Source of the DNA: DASPHG01 sp035629775
GTDB lineage: Bacteria > Actinomycetota > Thermoleophilia > Solirubrobacterales > Thermoleophilaceae
Reading direction: 5' to 3'
Assembly (NCBI GenBank): GCA_035629775.1
Contig: DASPHG010000045.1
Location: 1-64,000 of the forward strand
DNA length: 64,000 nt
The notes beneath the pieces are model-generated. The model searched no databases. It worked only from the letters and a program-made list of their open reading frames with translations, and was not told the origin of the DNA. How positions within the stretch are numbered: position 1 is the stretch's first letter; every line of letters begins with the position of its first letter. Position numbers and translations under genes: made by a program. Below, piece by piece: positions 1-7,683 of this stretch.

Positions 1-525
1 CGGACGTTCCAGAACCTCGGTCTGTTCGAGCAGCTGACGCTCATCGAGAACCTGATGCTCGGCCGGCACCACCTGATGCGCACGGGCATGCTCGCCGGGA
101 TGTTCTGGTGGGGACGGGCGAAACGCGAGGAGATCACCCACCGCGCGGCGGTGGAGGAGATCGTCGAGCTGCTGGAACTGGAGCCCTACCGGCGCACGCC
201 CGCCGGTCTGCTGCCCTACGGCGTCGCCAAGCGCGCCGAGTTGGGCCGCGCGCTCGCCATGAGCCCCACGCTGCTGTTGCTCGACGAGCCGGTCGCCGGC
301 ATGAACCTCGAGGAGACAGAGGACATGGCCCGCTACCTGGTGGAGGTCCGACAGGAGCTCGGCCTCGCGATGATCATGGTCGAGCACCACATGGCGCTCG
401 TGATGGATCTGGCCGACCGAGTCTTCGCGCTCGACTTCGGCCGGCCGCTCACGCTGGGGACGCCGGCCGAGGTGCAGAACGATCCACGCGTCGCCGAGGC
501 CTATCTCGGCGGGGCGGCGGCGTGA
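1..525 (+). CDS. livG: Branched-chain-type ABC transporter ATPase (LivG-like), 5' end outside window
   Basis: Cytoplasmic ATP-hydrolysing subunit of an importer, driving the permeases at 2234-4227. The frame is open from base 1 (RTFQNLGLFEQLT), so the Walker A part lies upstream of the window; 174 residues are visible. The Q-loop region is RTFQN; the signature is the LivG-type LPYGVAKRAELGRALA instead of LSGGQ; Walker B follows as LLLLDEPVAGMN; the H-loop is in IMVEHHM. The stop overlaps the GTG start of the ligase by 4 nt (GTGA), implying translational coupling. No second ATPase (LivF) is visible and it may lie upstream. Family assignment is firm; the substrate is not determinable. Confidence 0.9.
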   Translation, partial: RTFQNLGLFEQLTLIENLMLGRHHLMRTGMLAGMFWWGRAKREEITHRAAVEEIVELLELEPYRRTPAGLLPYGVAKRAELGRALAMSPTLLLLDEPVAGMNLEETEDMARYLVEVRQELGLAMIMVEHHMALVMDLADRVFALDFGRPLTLGTPAEVQNDPRVAEAYLGGAAA

Positions 526-2237
526 GCGAGCCGGCGACGCTGCCCGGCTGCCTCGTGCGCCACGCGCGCGAGCGCCCGGGGGCCGTCGCGCTGCGCAAGA
601 AGGACTTCGGCCGCTGGCGGGAGTGGACGTGGAGCGAGTACGAGGCCTGGGTCGCGCGCGTCGCGGCCGGCCTGCGCGAGTGCGGCCTCGGGCCCGGCGA
701 CCGGATCGCGATCCTGTCCGAGAACCGCCCGGAGTGGCTGATCGGCGACCTGGCGGCGCAGGCGATCGGCGCAATCGTGGTGGGCGTCTATCCGACCAGC
801 CCGGCGGCCGAGGTGGACTACCTGCTCCGCCACTCGGGCGCGAAGCTCCTGATCGCCGAGGACGAGGAGCAGGTGGACAAGGCGCTCGAGGTGCGCGCCG
901 GCCTCCCGGACCTCGCCGACGTCTTCGTGGTGGATCCGCGCGGGGTGGATGCGACCGAGGCGCGGCGGTGGGAGGAGCTCGAACGTGCGGAGCCGCTCGA
1001 CCTGACCGCGGCCGCGGCAGATCTCCACCCGGAGGACACTGCGATCATCGTCTACACCTCCGGCACGACCGGGCCGCCGAAGGGCGCGATGCTCTCGCAC
1101 GCGAACATGCTCTACGCGGCGCGCATCTTCCGCGACGCGTACGGGACGAGGCCCGACGACGAGGTCCTCTCCTACCTGCCGCTGTGCCACATCGCCGAGC
1201 GGCTCTTCTCGGTCCTGGGCGCGGTCGAGGCGGGCTACGTCGTGAACTTCGGCGCCGGCGGCGAGTCCTTTCCGGCCGACATGCGCGAGGTCCAGCCGAC
1301 GGTGTTTCTGGGCGTCCCGCGCGTGTGGGAGAAGATGCTGGCGACGGTCGAGGTGCGCATGGCCGACGCCAGCAGGCTGAAGCGTTGGGCCTGGCGACTG
1401 GCGCTGGCGAGCGGGGGCGTCGTGGGGAACCTGCTCGCCTTCCGCGCCCTGCGCGAGAAGCTCGGCCTCCTTCGCGTGCGCGCCGCCATCTCGGGCGCCG
1501 CCCCGATCGCGCCGCAGGTGCTCGAGTTCTTCGCCCGGATCGGCGTGCGCGTGCGCGAGGGCTACGGGCAGACCGAGGGAACGGCGGTGGCGACCGCGAC
1601 TCCCGAGGGCGGGATCCGGATCGGCACTGTCGGCACCGCGGTGCCCGGTGTCGAGCTGCGCACGGCGGACGACGGCGAGATCCTGGTCCGGTCGCCGGGC
1701 GTCTTCAAGGGCTACTACCGCGACGACGACGCGACCCGCGCGACGGTGGACGAGGACGGCTGGCTGCACACGGGCGACGTCGGCGAGCTCGACGGCGACG
1801 GCTACCTGACCATCACCGACCGCATGAAGGACATCATCATCACCGCGGGCGGCAAGAACGTCTCGCCATCCGAGATCGAGAACAAGCTGAAGGTCTCGCC
1901 CTACGTGCGCGAGGCGATCGTCATCGGCGACCGGCGCAAGTACCTGAGCGCGCTGATCGGCATCGAGCTGGACACCGTGGCGGACTGGGCCACGCGGCGG
2001 GGCGTGCCGTTCACGACATACGGTGATCTGGCGTCCAAGGACCCGGTGCGCGAGCTGATCGGCGAGTGGGTCGAGCAGGTGAACGACGATCTCGCGCAGG
2101 TCGAGCGCGTCAAGAAGTTCAGCCTGCTCCGTAAGGAGCTCGACCACGAGGACGGCCAGCTCACGGCCACGCAGAAGGTGAAGCGCGCGGCGATCTCGGA
2201 GGAGTTCGCCGACGAGGTGGAGGCGCTCTACCGGTGA
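522..2237 (+). CDS. fadD: Long-chain-type fatty acid/carboxylate-CoA ligase (AMP-forming)
   Basis: Adenylates a carboxylic acid and transfers it to CoA. 571 residues from a GTG that overlaps the preceding stop. The reading frame stays open upstream to about 108, but that part is out-of-frame sequence of the ATPase gene, so 522 is chosen. Visible motifs: P-loop YTSGTTGPPKGAMLSH (about residue 180), GYGQTEG (about 348), the DGWLHTGDVGELDGDGYL core with TDRMKDIIITAGGKNVSP hinge, and a C-terminal domain with a Lys in TATQKVKRA. The size fits bacterial long-chain acyl-CoA synthetases. It sits inside a liv-type ABC operon, so the imported solute may be a carboxylate that is activated on entry; that link is inference. 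Confidence 0.9.
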   Translation: MSEPATLPGCLVRHARERPGAVALRKKDFGRWREWTWSEYEAWVARVAAGLRECGLGPGDRIAILSENRPEWLIGDLAAQAIGAIVVGVYPTSPAAEVDYLLRHSGAKLLIAEDEEQVDKALEVRAGLPDLADVFVVDPRGVDATEARRWEELERAEPLDLTAAAADLHPEDTAIIVYTSGTTGPPKGAMLSHANMLYAARIFRDAYGTRPDDEVLSYLPLCHIAERLFSVLGAVEAGYVVNFGAGGESFPADMREVQPTVFLGVPRVWEKMLATVEVRMADASRLKRWAWRLALASGGVVGNLLAFRALREKLGLLRVRAAISGAAPIAPQVLEFFARIGVRVREGYGQTEGTAVATATPEGGIRIGTVGTAVPGVELRTADDGEILVRSPGVFKGYYRDDDATRATVDEDGWLHTGDVGELDGDGYLTITDRMKDIIITAGGKNVSPSEIENKLKVSPYVREAIVIGDRRKYLSALIGIELDTVADWATRRGVPFTTYGDLASKDPVRELIGEWVEQVNDDLAQVERVKKFSLLRKELDHEDGQLTATQKVKRAAISEEFADEVEALYR

Positions 2238-3130
2238 CCGAGTTCCTTCAGCTCGTCGTCGCGGGGTCGGCGCTCGGGGCCCGCTACGCGCTGGTCGCGC
2301 TCGGCTTCGTGATCATCTACCGCGCCACCGGCGTGATCAACTTCGCCCAGGGCGGCCTGCTCGCGCTCGGCGCGTACTTCACCTACGCCTTCGCGAACAC
2401 AGCCGACTGGCCGTTCGCGCTAGCTGCGGTTGCGGCTGTGGCCGCAACCGCAGCCGTGGGCGCGGCGACGGAGCGCGTGGTGCTGCGACCCATGGTGGGC
2501 CAGCCGGTCTTCGCGGTGATCATGATCACGATCGGCCTGCTCTTCATCATCGAGCAGGTCATCACCTCGATCTGGGGGTTCGACAACCTCAACCTGGCCG
2601 ACCCGTGGGGGGTCGACACGGTCAAGGCCGGCGACGTCGTCATCGCCGTGCGCGACATCTGGACGATCGGCCTCGCCGCCGCGGCGCTGGTCGGGTTCTT
2701 CGTCTTCTTCCGCTACTCGAAGCTCGGCGTCGGGATGCGTGCCGTCGCCTTCGACCAGGAGGTCGCGCTGGCGCAGGGGATCAGCGTCCGGCGCGTCGTC
2801 GCCGTTTCGTGGGCGATCTCGGGCGCGCTCGCGGCGATCGCCGGGCTCACGGTCGCCGCCGGGCCCGCCGCGCTGTCACCGTCGATCGGAGCGATCGCGC
2901 TGGTCGCCTTCCCGGCCATGATCGTGGGCGGCATGGACTCGCCCGGCGGCGCGGTGCTCGGTGGGCTGATCATCGGGCTCACACAGGCGCTGACGGCCGG
3001 CTACCAGGAGGACTTCGCGCCCTGGGCGGGCGAGAACCTGGCCGCCGTCATGCCCTACTTCGTGATGATCGTGATCCTGCTCGTGCGCCCGCACGGGCTC
3101 TTCGGAACGCCTGAGGTGCGACGGGTCTGA
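2234..3130 (+). CDS. livH: Branched-chain-type ABC permease, LivH family
   Basis: Integral membrane permease, 298 residues, the first of the two channel-forming subunits. The GTG start overlaps the ligase stop by 4 nt. The N-terminus (MTEFLQLVVAGSALGARYALVALGF) and the segment YRATGVINFAQGG are typical LivH signatures; the rest is a string of hydrophobic helices ending in the usual RPHGLFG motif. It pairs with the permease that follows (1-nt overlap, TGATG). Substrate unknown: members of this family import branched-chain amino acids, amides, urea or organic acids. Confidence 0.92.
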   Translation: MTEFLQLVVAGSALGARYALVALGFVIIYRATGVINFAQGGLLALGAYFTYAFANTADWPFALAAVAAVAATAAVGAATERVVLRPMVGQPVFAVIMITIGLLFIIEQVITSIWGFDNLNLADPWGVDTVKAGDVVIAVRDIWTIGLAAAALVGFFVFFRYSKLGVGMRAVAFDQEVALAQGISVRRVVAVSWAISGALAAIAGLTVAAGPAALSPSIGAIALVAFPAMIVGGMDSPGGAVLGGLIIGLTQALTAGYQEDFAPWAGENLAAVMPYFVMIVILLVRPHGLFGTPEVRRV

Positions 3131-4227
3131 TGGCGCGCCCGTACGTGCGCATGACGCGGCGCTACGCGGACGACCTGCGGCTCTTCCGGGGCGGGTGGGC
3201 GAAGCTCGGCCTGGGGCTCGGGCTCGTCGCGTACCTGTTCCTCCCGTACGTCCTCGTCGACGACTTCTGGCTCAGCGTCCTCAACTACGCGGGCATCGCG
3301 GCCATCGGCGCGATCGGCCTGAACCTTCTGACGGGCTACACCGGGCAGGTCTCGCTCGGCCACGCGTTCTTCATCGGAGCGGGTGCATACACGGCGGCCC
3401 ACGTGGGCGGCGAGCTGGACTGGGCGTTCCCCCTGTGGCTGATAGCCGCGATCGTCATCGGCGCCTTCATCGGCGCCGTCATCGGTCCGTTCGCCCTCCG
3501 GCTGCGCGGCAACTACCTGGCGATTGTGACCCTCGGGCTCGTCTTCATCGGCGAGCACCTCTTCCGCAACCTCGACGGCCTGACCGGCGGCAACTCGGGC
3601 ACGTCGGTCCTCGCCCCGGTGGAGATATTCGGCCTCGACTTCGCGAACCTCACGCTCGGCGGCGAGGACTTCTCGCTGAACCAGGGCTATTTCTGGCTGA
3701 TCTGGGGCGTCGTGATCCTCGCAACGCTCCTCGCCAAGAACCTCGTGCGCACGCGGCCCGGTCGCGCGATGCAGGCCGTGCGCGACCGCGACGTGGCCGC
3801 CGAGATCATCGGCGTCCGCCTCGGGCGGTACAAGGTGGGAGCATTCGCGGTCTCGAGTGGCCTCGCGGCCGCGGGCGGCGCGCTCTACGGCAGCTACCAG
3901 CAGTTCGTGTCGCCCGACGAATGGTCCCTATTCCTGTCGATCCAATACATCGCGATCATCATCGTCGGCGGGATCGGCACGATCTTCGGCGCGGTCGTCG
4001 GGGCGGTCGTCCTGGGCGGCATGCCCGGCCTGATCGACCGGTACAGCGACTCGATCCCATTCGTCGCCACCAGCGCGAGGGACGACGGCTTCATCAGCGT
4101 CTTCTCGCTGAACCAAGCAATCTTCGGCCTGCTGATCGTCCTGTTCCTCGTCTTCGAGCCGCGCGGCCTCGCCGCCGTGTGGCTGCGCACCAAGGCTTAT
4201 TTCCGCTCATGGCCGTTCAGCTACTGA
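3130..4227 (+). CDS. livM: Branched-chain-type ABC permease, LivM family
   Basis: Second membrane permease subunit, 365 residues. It starts at an ATG sharing one base with the livH stop. LivM hallmarks are GLNLLTGYTGQVSLGHAFF (about residues 60-80), the RLRGNYLAIVTLGL segment and a C-terminal FEPRGLAAVW. About 45 residues of basic and hydrophobic sequence precede the core. It probably forms a heterodimer with the LivH-like protein and is energised by the upstream ATPase. A 31-nt gap containing a strong Shine-Dalgarno separates it from the binding-protein gene. Confidence 0.92.
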   Translation: MARPYVRMTRRYADDLRLFRGGWAKLGLGLGLVAYLFLPYVLVDDFWLSVLNYAGIAAIGAIGLNLLTGYTGQVSLGHAFFIGAGAYTAAHVGGELDWAFPLWLIAAIVIGAFIGAVIGPFALRLRGNYLAIVTLGLVFIGEHLFRNLDGLTGGNSGTSVLAPVEIFGLDFANLTLGGEDFSLNQGYFWLIWGVVILATLLAKNLVRTRPGRAMQAVRDRDVAAEIIGVRLGRYKVGAFAVSSGLAAAGGALYGSYQQFVSPDEWSLFLSIQYIAIIIVGGIGTIFGAVVGAVVLGGMPGLIDRYSDSIPFVATSARDDGFISVFSLNQAIFGLLIVLFLVFEPRGLAAVWLRTKAYFRSWPFSY

Positions 4228-4258
4228 GGCAATGTTCCAACCGGGAGGAGGGTCCCAA

Positions 4259-5533
4259 ATGAAGGTCCACCGATGGCTAGCTGTGCTAGCCGCTCTCGCC
4301 CTGTCGCTCGGCGTCGCCGCCTGCGGAGGCGCTGACGACGACGACGACGGCGGTGGCGGTGGCGGTGAGGTATCGGAAGTGCCGGGCTTCGACGGAAAGT
4401 CGATCAAGCTCGGAATCCTGACGCCGCTGACCGGCCCCGTCGCCGTGATCGGCAACCCGCTGACGGCGGGCAACGAGGTGTTCATCGACGCGGTCAACGC
4501 TGAGGGCGGGATCGCTGGCAAGTACCCGATCGAGCTCGTCCAGGAGGACACGCAATACCTCCCGAACGTGACCGTCCAGAAGTACAACAAGGTCAAGGAC
4601 GAGGTCGTCTCGTTCGTGCAGGTGTTGGGCACAGCGCCGACGCTCGCGGTGCTTCCGCAGCTGAAGCGCGACCAGATGATCGCCTCGCCGGCATCGCTGG
4701 ACGCATTCTGGGTGCGTGAGCCGAACCTGCTGCCGATCGGCGGGCCGTACCAGATCCAGGCGATCAACGCACTGGACTACTACGTCAACGAGGCGGATGG
4801 GGAGGGCAAGAACATCTGCTCGATGATCCAGGACGACGCCTACGGTGAGGCGGGGCAGGCCGGCGTGGACTTCGCGGCCGAGAAGCTCGGCTTCGAGGTG
4901 GTCGACACGCAGCGGTTCAAGATCGGTGACGAGGACGTGACCGGCCAGGTGCAGCAGCTCTCCGAGTCCGAGTGCGACGCGGTCTTCCTGGTCGCGACGC
5001 CCACGGACGCGGGCACGATCTGGGGCACCGCGGCACGGCTCGAGTACGCGCCGCGCTGGATCGCCCAGTCGCCGTCGTGGATCGACGAGCTGGGCGCTTC
5101 GCCGCTGGCGGAGTACCTCGCCCAGACCACGTGGATCGCGGCCGAGGGCACGGAGTGGGGCGATACCTCGGTGCCGGGGATGGAGCAGATGCTCGCCGAC
5201 ATCGAGGAGCACAGCCCGAAGCAGGAGCCCGACTACTACTTCGCCTTCGGGTACAACCAGGCGCGCGCGATGGTTGCGCTCCTGGAGAAGGCGGTGGAGC
5301 TCGGCGACCTGTCGCATGAAGGCATGCTGCAGGCCTCCGAGGAGCTCGGGACGGTCAGCTTCGACGGCCTGACCGACGACTACACGTACGGCGCCGCCGA
5401 GGAACGGGTGCCGCCGACCAAGAGCACGATCTTCGAGGTCGATCCGAAGAAGCCCTTCGGCCTCGGGACGCTCGAGTACCAGTACGAGTCCGAACACGCG
5501 AGCGAGTACGAGTTCGAGGCGGCCGACCTCTAG
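4259..5533 (+). CDS. ABC transporter substrate-binding lipoprotein (LivK/Peripla_BP_6 type)
   Basis: Extracytoplasmic solute receptor, 424 residues. An earlier in-frame ATG exists at 4232, but the run GGGAGGAGGG at 4242-4251 is a clear ribosome site for the ATG at 4259. From there the protein begins MKVHRWLAVLAALALSLGV and has a lipobox LGVAAC, then an Asp/Gly tether. The mature part carries the family's opening SIKLGILTPLTGPVAVIG and an EDTQYLPNVTVQKYN segment. It is the last gene of the operon, followed by a GC-rich hairpin at 5553-5581. The ligand cannot be read from sequence; the acyl-CoA ligase in the operon suggests a carboxylate, as inference. Confidence 0.9.
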   Translation: MKVHRWLAVLAALALSLGVAACGGADDDDDGGGGGGEVSEVPGFDGKSIKLGILTPLTGPVAVIGNPLTAGNEVFIDAVNAEGGIAGKYPIELVQEDTQYLPNVTVQKYNKVKDEVVSFVQVLGTAPTLAVLPQLKRDQMIASPASLDAFWVREPNLLPIGGPYQIQAINALDYYVNEADGEGKNICSMIQDDAYGEAGQAGVDFAAEKLGFEVVDTQRFKIGDEDVTGQVQQLSESECDAVFLVATPTDAGTIWGTAARLEYAPRWIAQSPSWIDELGASPLAEYLAQTTWIAAEGTEWGDTSVPGMEQMLADIEEHSPKQEPDYYFAFGYNQARAMVALLEKAVELGDLSHEGMLQASEELGTVSFDGLTDDYTYGAAEERVPPTKSTIFEVDPKKPFGLGTLEYQYESEHASEYEFEAADL

Positions 5534-5552
5534 TCGGACGCTTCTCCCGGAA

Positions 5553-5581
5553 GGCGGCCGCGGCCACGAGCCGCGGCCGCC
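5553..5581 (+). terminator. GC-rich hairpin terminator of the liv-type operon
   Basis: Perfect 12-bp inverted repeat (GGCGGCCGCGGC / GCCGCGGCCGCC) with the 5-nt loop CACGA, starting 19 nt after the stop codon at 5533. There is no T-tract, as is common in high-GC actinobacteria. The position between the operon end and the tRNA gene supports a terminator role. Confidence 0.75.
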
Positions 5582-5621
5582 AGCCGGGGAGTCCAGCGTC
5601 CCTAAACTGGCCGCGGTACTC

Positions 5622-5710
5622 GGAGGGGTGCCGGAGTGGTTGAACGGGGCGGTCTCGAAAACCGTTGTGGGCCTTTCGGTCCACCGAGGGTTCGAATCCC
5701 TCCCCCTCCG
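5622..5710 (+). tRNA. tRNA-Ser (anticodon CGA)
   Basis: 89-nt cloverleaf with acceptor stem GGAGGGG / CCCCTCC and discriminator G, anticodon loop CTCGAAA (anticodon CGA, reading UCG), a long class II variable arm (TGTGGGCCTTTCGGTCCACC region) typical of serine tRNA, and a T-arm GAGGG-TTCGAAT-CCCTC. CCA is not encoded. The 3' end touches the stop codon of the convergent P450 gene at 5711, leaving no spacer. Confidence 0.96.
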
Positions 5711-7120
5711 CTAGCGGCGGGCTGCGGCAGCTCGTGTGCCGACCATGCGAACCCCGCTCCGCGGGCGCAGGGTCAACGTGGCCTCGGGCTCGACCTCGTG
5801 CCCGGGCACCAAGTCGAAGACGAAGCGCTGGCTGAGCATCGCCGTGATCAGGGTCGTTTCCATGAGCGCGAAGCTCGAGCCGATGCAGACCCGCCGGCCG
5901 CCACCGAACGGCAGGTATGCCGATCGGTGCCGGCCCTTTCCGTTCCCCGGCATGAAGCGCTCAGGGTCGTAGCGCTCCGGGTCCGGCCAGAAGCGGGGGT
6001 CGTGGTGGATACCGTGGATCGGGATGATCACGCTCGAGCCCTTCGGGATGCGGTGCCCGCCGATCTCGTCGGCGGCGATCGCGACGCGCGGGATGCTCCA
6101 CGCCGGCGGGTAGAAGCGCATCGCCTCCTGGAAGCAGGCGGTGGTCCAGGGCAGTTGCGGGAGGTCGTCGACCGTCGGCTGGCGCTCGCCGAGCACGGCG
6201 TTCACCTCGGCGAGCATGCGCTCGCGCGCGCCGGGGTTCAGCGCCAGCAGGTACCACATCCACGCCATCGCGTTGGCCGTGGTCTCGTGGCCCGCCAGCA
6301 TGAAAGTGGTCGCTTCGTCGCGCACCCGGCGCAGTGGCAGCCGACCGTGCCCGTCCTCGGCGTGAAGGAGGAGGTTCAGGAGGTCGTCGCCGTCGGTGGG
6401 GTTGGCGCGGCGCTCGTCGATCAGCTCCCAGACCGCTTCGTCGACTGTGCGCATGACCCACTGCATGCGGCCCAGCCCGCGGGGCAGGAACGGCGAGCGC
6501 TGGATCACGCCGCCCGTCGCGCGAACGCTCCATGCCGGCGGCCCGGCGACCATCAGCACGCGCGTCGCGATCTCGGCTCCGCGCAGGCCCTCGGTCACGG
6601 CGCGGCGCACCCTGCGGGCGACGTCTCCGAAGCGGTGGCCGAAGAGCGCGGCGCCGACGACGTCGAGCGTCAGCTCGACCATCGCGCCGGTCATCTCGAC
6701 CTCGACCTGCTCCGACCCCGAGTCGAGCTCGTCGACGAAGGCCGCGATCGGGTCGATCATCAGGTCGACCATCCCGCGCACGTGGCGCTTGGCCATCACG
6801 GGGTTGAGCAGCATCCGGTGACGCCGCCATGACGCGTCCTCGTCGGTGAAGAGGTTGAGCCCGAGCACCATCCGCAGAAGCTCGTACTCGACGCTCTTGT
6901 GGTAGCGGTCGGCTGCCTCGTGGAGCACGTGGTCCACGAACTCCGGGTGGCGCAGCACGAACACCCGCCGCCGCCCGAGCCGGACCGTGGCTATGTCATG
7001 GCCCTCGACGCCGCGCCCCATGGGCCCGTCGACGCGTAGCCCCCTGCGTAGGAGGTCCCAGGAGGTGGCCAGTGAGGGAAGGGAGGGCGCCGCCGCTGCC
7101 ATGGTGGGCTCGCCGGTCAC
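5711..7120 (-). CDS. Cytochrome P450
   Basis: Heme-thiolate monooxygenase, 469 residues, probably cytosolic or peripheral. Landmarks: I-helix oxygen-activation motif LAGHETTANAMAW, K-helix EAMR (ExxR), and the heme loop FGGGRRVCIG with Cys412 as thiolate ligand. The GTG at 7120 overlaps the stop of the upstream small secreted-protein gene (GTGA); an internal ATG at 7102 is the alternative start. The frame is open to 7246, but that lies within the neighbouring gene. It is the last gene of a four-gene operon with a GMC oxidoreductase. No ferredoxin or reductase is encoded nearby. The substrate is unknown; a lipid, sterol or terpenoid alcohol is possible given the neighbours (inference). Confidence 0.92.
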   Translation of the reverse strand: MTGEPTMAAAAPSLPSLATSWDLLRRGLRVDGPMGRGVEGHDIATVRLGRRRVFVLRHPEFVDHVLHEAADRYHKSVEYELLRMVLGLNLFTDEDASWRRHRMLLNPVMAKRHVRGMVDLMIDPIAAFVDELDSGSEQVEVEMTGAMVELTLDVVGAALFGHRFGDVARRVRRAVTEGLRGAEIATRVLMVAGPPAWSVRATGGVIQRSPFLPRGLGRMQWVMRTVDEAVWELIDERRANPTDGDDLLNLLLHAEDGHGRLPLRRVRDEATTFMLAGHETTANAMAWMWYLLALNPGARERMLAEVNAVLGERQPTVDDLPQLPWTTACFQEAMRFYPPAWSIPRVAIAADEIGGHRIPKGSSVIIPIHGIHHDPRFWPDPERYDPERFMPGNGKGRHRSAYLPFGGGRRVCIGSSFALMETTLITAMLSQRFVFDLVPGHEVEPEATLTLRPRSGVRMVGTRAAAARR

Positions 7121-7683
7121 GGATCCCGGTAGACGTCCTCCTGCGCGGCCTTCTCCGCGCACGCCCGGTCGACGGGGACCGAGTCGATCACCTGCGCGCC
7201 GCCGCGGCCGTAGCCGAAGTAGGGCTCCCACGCCTCCGGGAACCACGGGAAGGCGGACGGATCGCCCGAGACGTTGGCGAAGGTGAAGTTCTGGACAGCA
7301 GCGCCGCCGACTCCGCGTGCGCGGTCGATGAAGTACCCGCCGTCCCAGTTGTAGGTCTCGGTCTGCTCAGCATCCTGGTCGATCGCGCCGCGCCAGTGGT
7401 CGTGCTGGTAATAGAAGCATTTGTCGGCCGCGTAGTCGACGCGCGCCGGTTCGCCCCTCAGGAAGTCCACGATCCCTAGATCCGGCAGCACGCTCTGGCC
7501 CGTCTTGTCGTACTCGACACAGAGGGGGTCGGCGTCGGGGTCCGGGATGTCCGTGCCCCTGCCCGCCTGCTGGAGCTCGCAATTGAAGGGACTCGTCCCG
7601 TCGTACCCCACGAGCTCGACGGCGTGCGCCGCGGGGGTGGCCGCGAACGCGACCAGGCTGAGGAGAAGTGAGATACGGATCAT
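7117..7683 (-). CDS. Small secreted protein of unknown function in GMC/P450 operon
   Basis: 188 residues, not recognised. The start ATG overlaps the GMC oxidoreductase stop by 4 nt (ATGA). Residues 1-21 form a signal peptide (MIRISLLLSLVAFAATPAAHA). The mature protein is acidic with four Cys (FNCEL, PLCVEYD, DKCFYY, RACAEK) that could form two disulfides, and aromatic-rich stretches (CFYYQHDHWRG, FPWFPEAWEPYFGYGRGG). No CxxCH heme motif is present, so it is not a cytochrome c. Its position between a probably exported dehydrogenase and the P450 suggests an extracytoplasmic partner of the dehydrogenase, which is inference only. Confidence 0.8.
   Translation of the reverse strand: MIRISLLLSLVAFAATPAAHAVELVGYDGTSPFNCELQQAGRGTDIPDPDADPLCVEYDKTGQSVLPDLGIVDFLRGEPARVDYAADKCFYYQHDHWRGAIDQDAEQTETYNWDGGYFIDRARGVGGAAVQNFTFANVSGDPSAFPWFPEAWEPYFGYGRGGAQVIDSVPVDRACAEKAAQEDVYRDP

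Noticed and set aside
108..521. Upstream extension of the acyl-CoA ligase frame
   Set aside because: Out-of-frame, Arg/Gly/Pro-rich sequence inside the ATPase gene; the GTG at 522 with a GTGA overlap fits the ligase family N-terminus.
5636..6832. Long plus-strand frame (398 codons) over the tRNA and P450
   Set aside because: Antisense shadow of the P450 coding strand, low-complexity Arg/Ala/His composition, and it starts within the tRNA.
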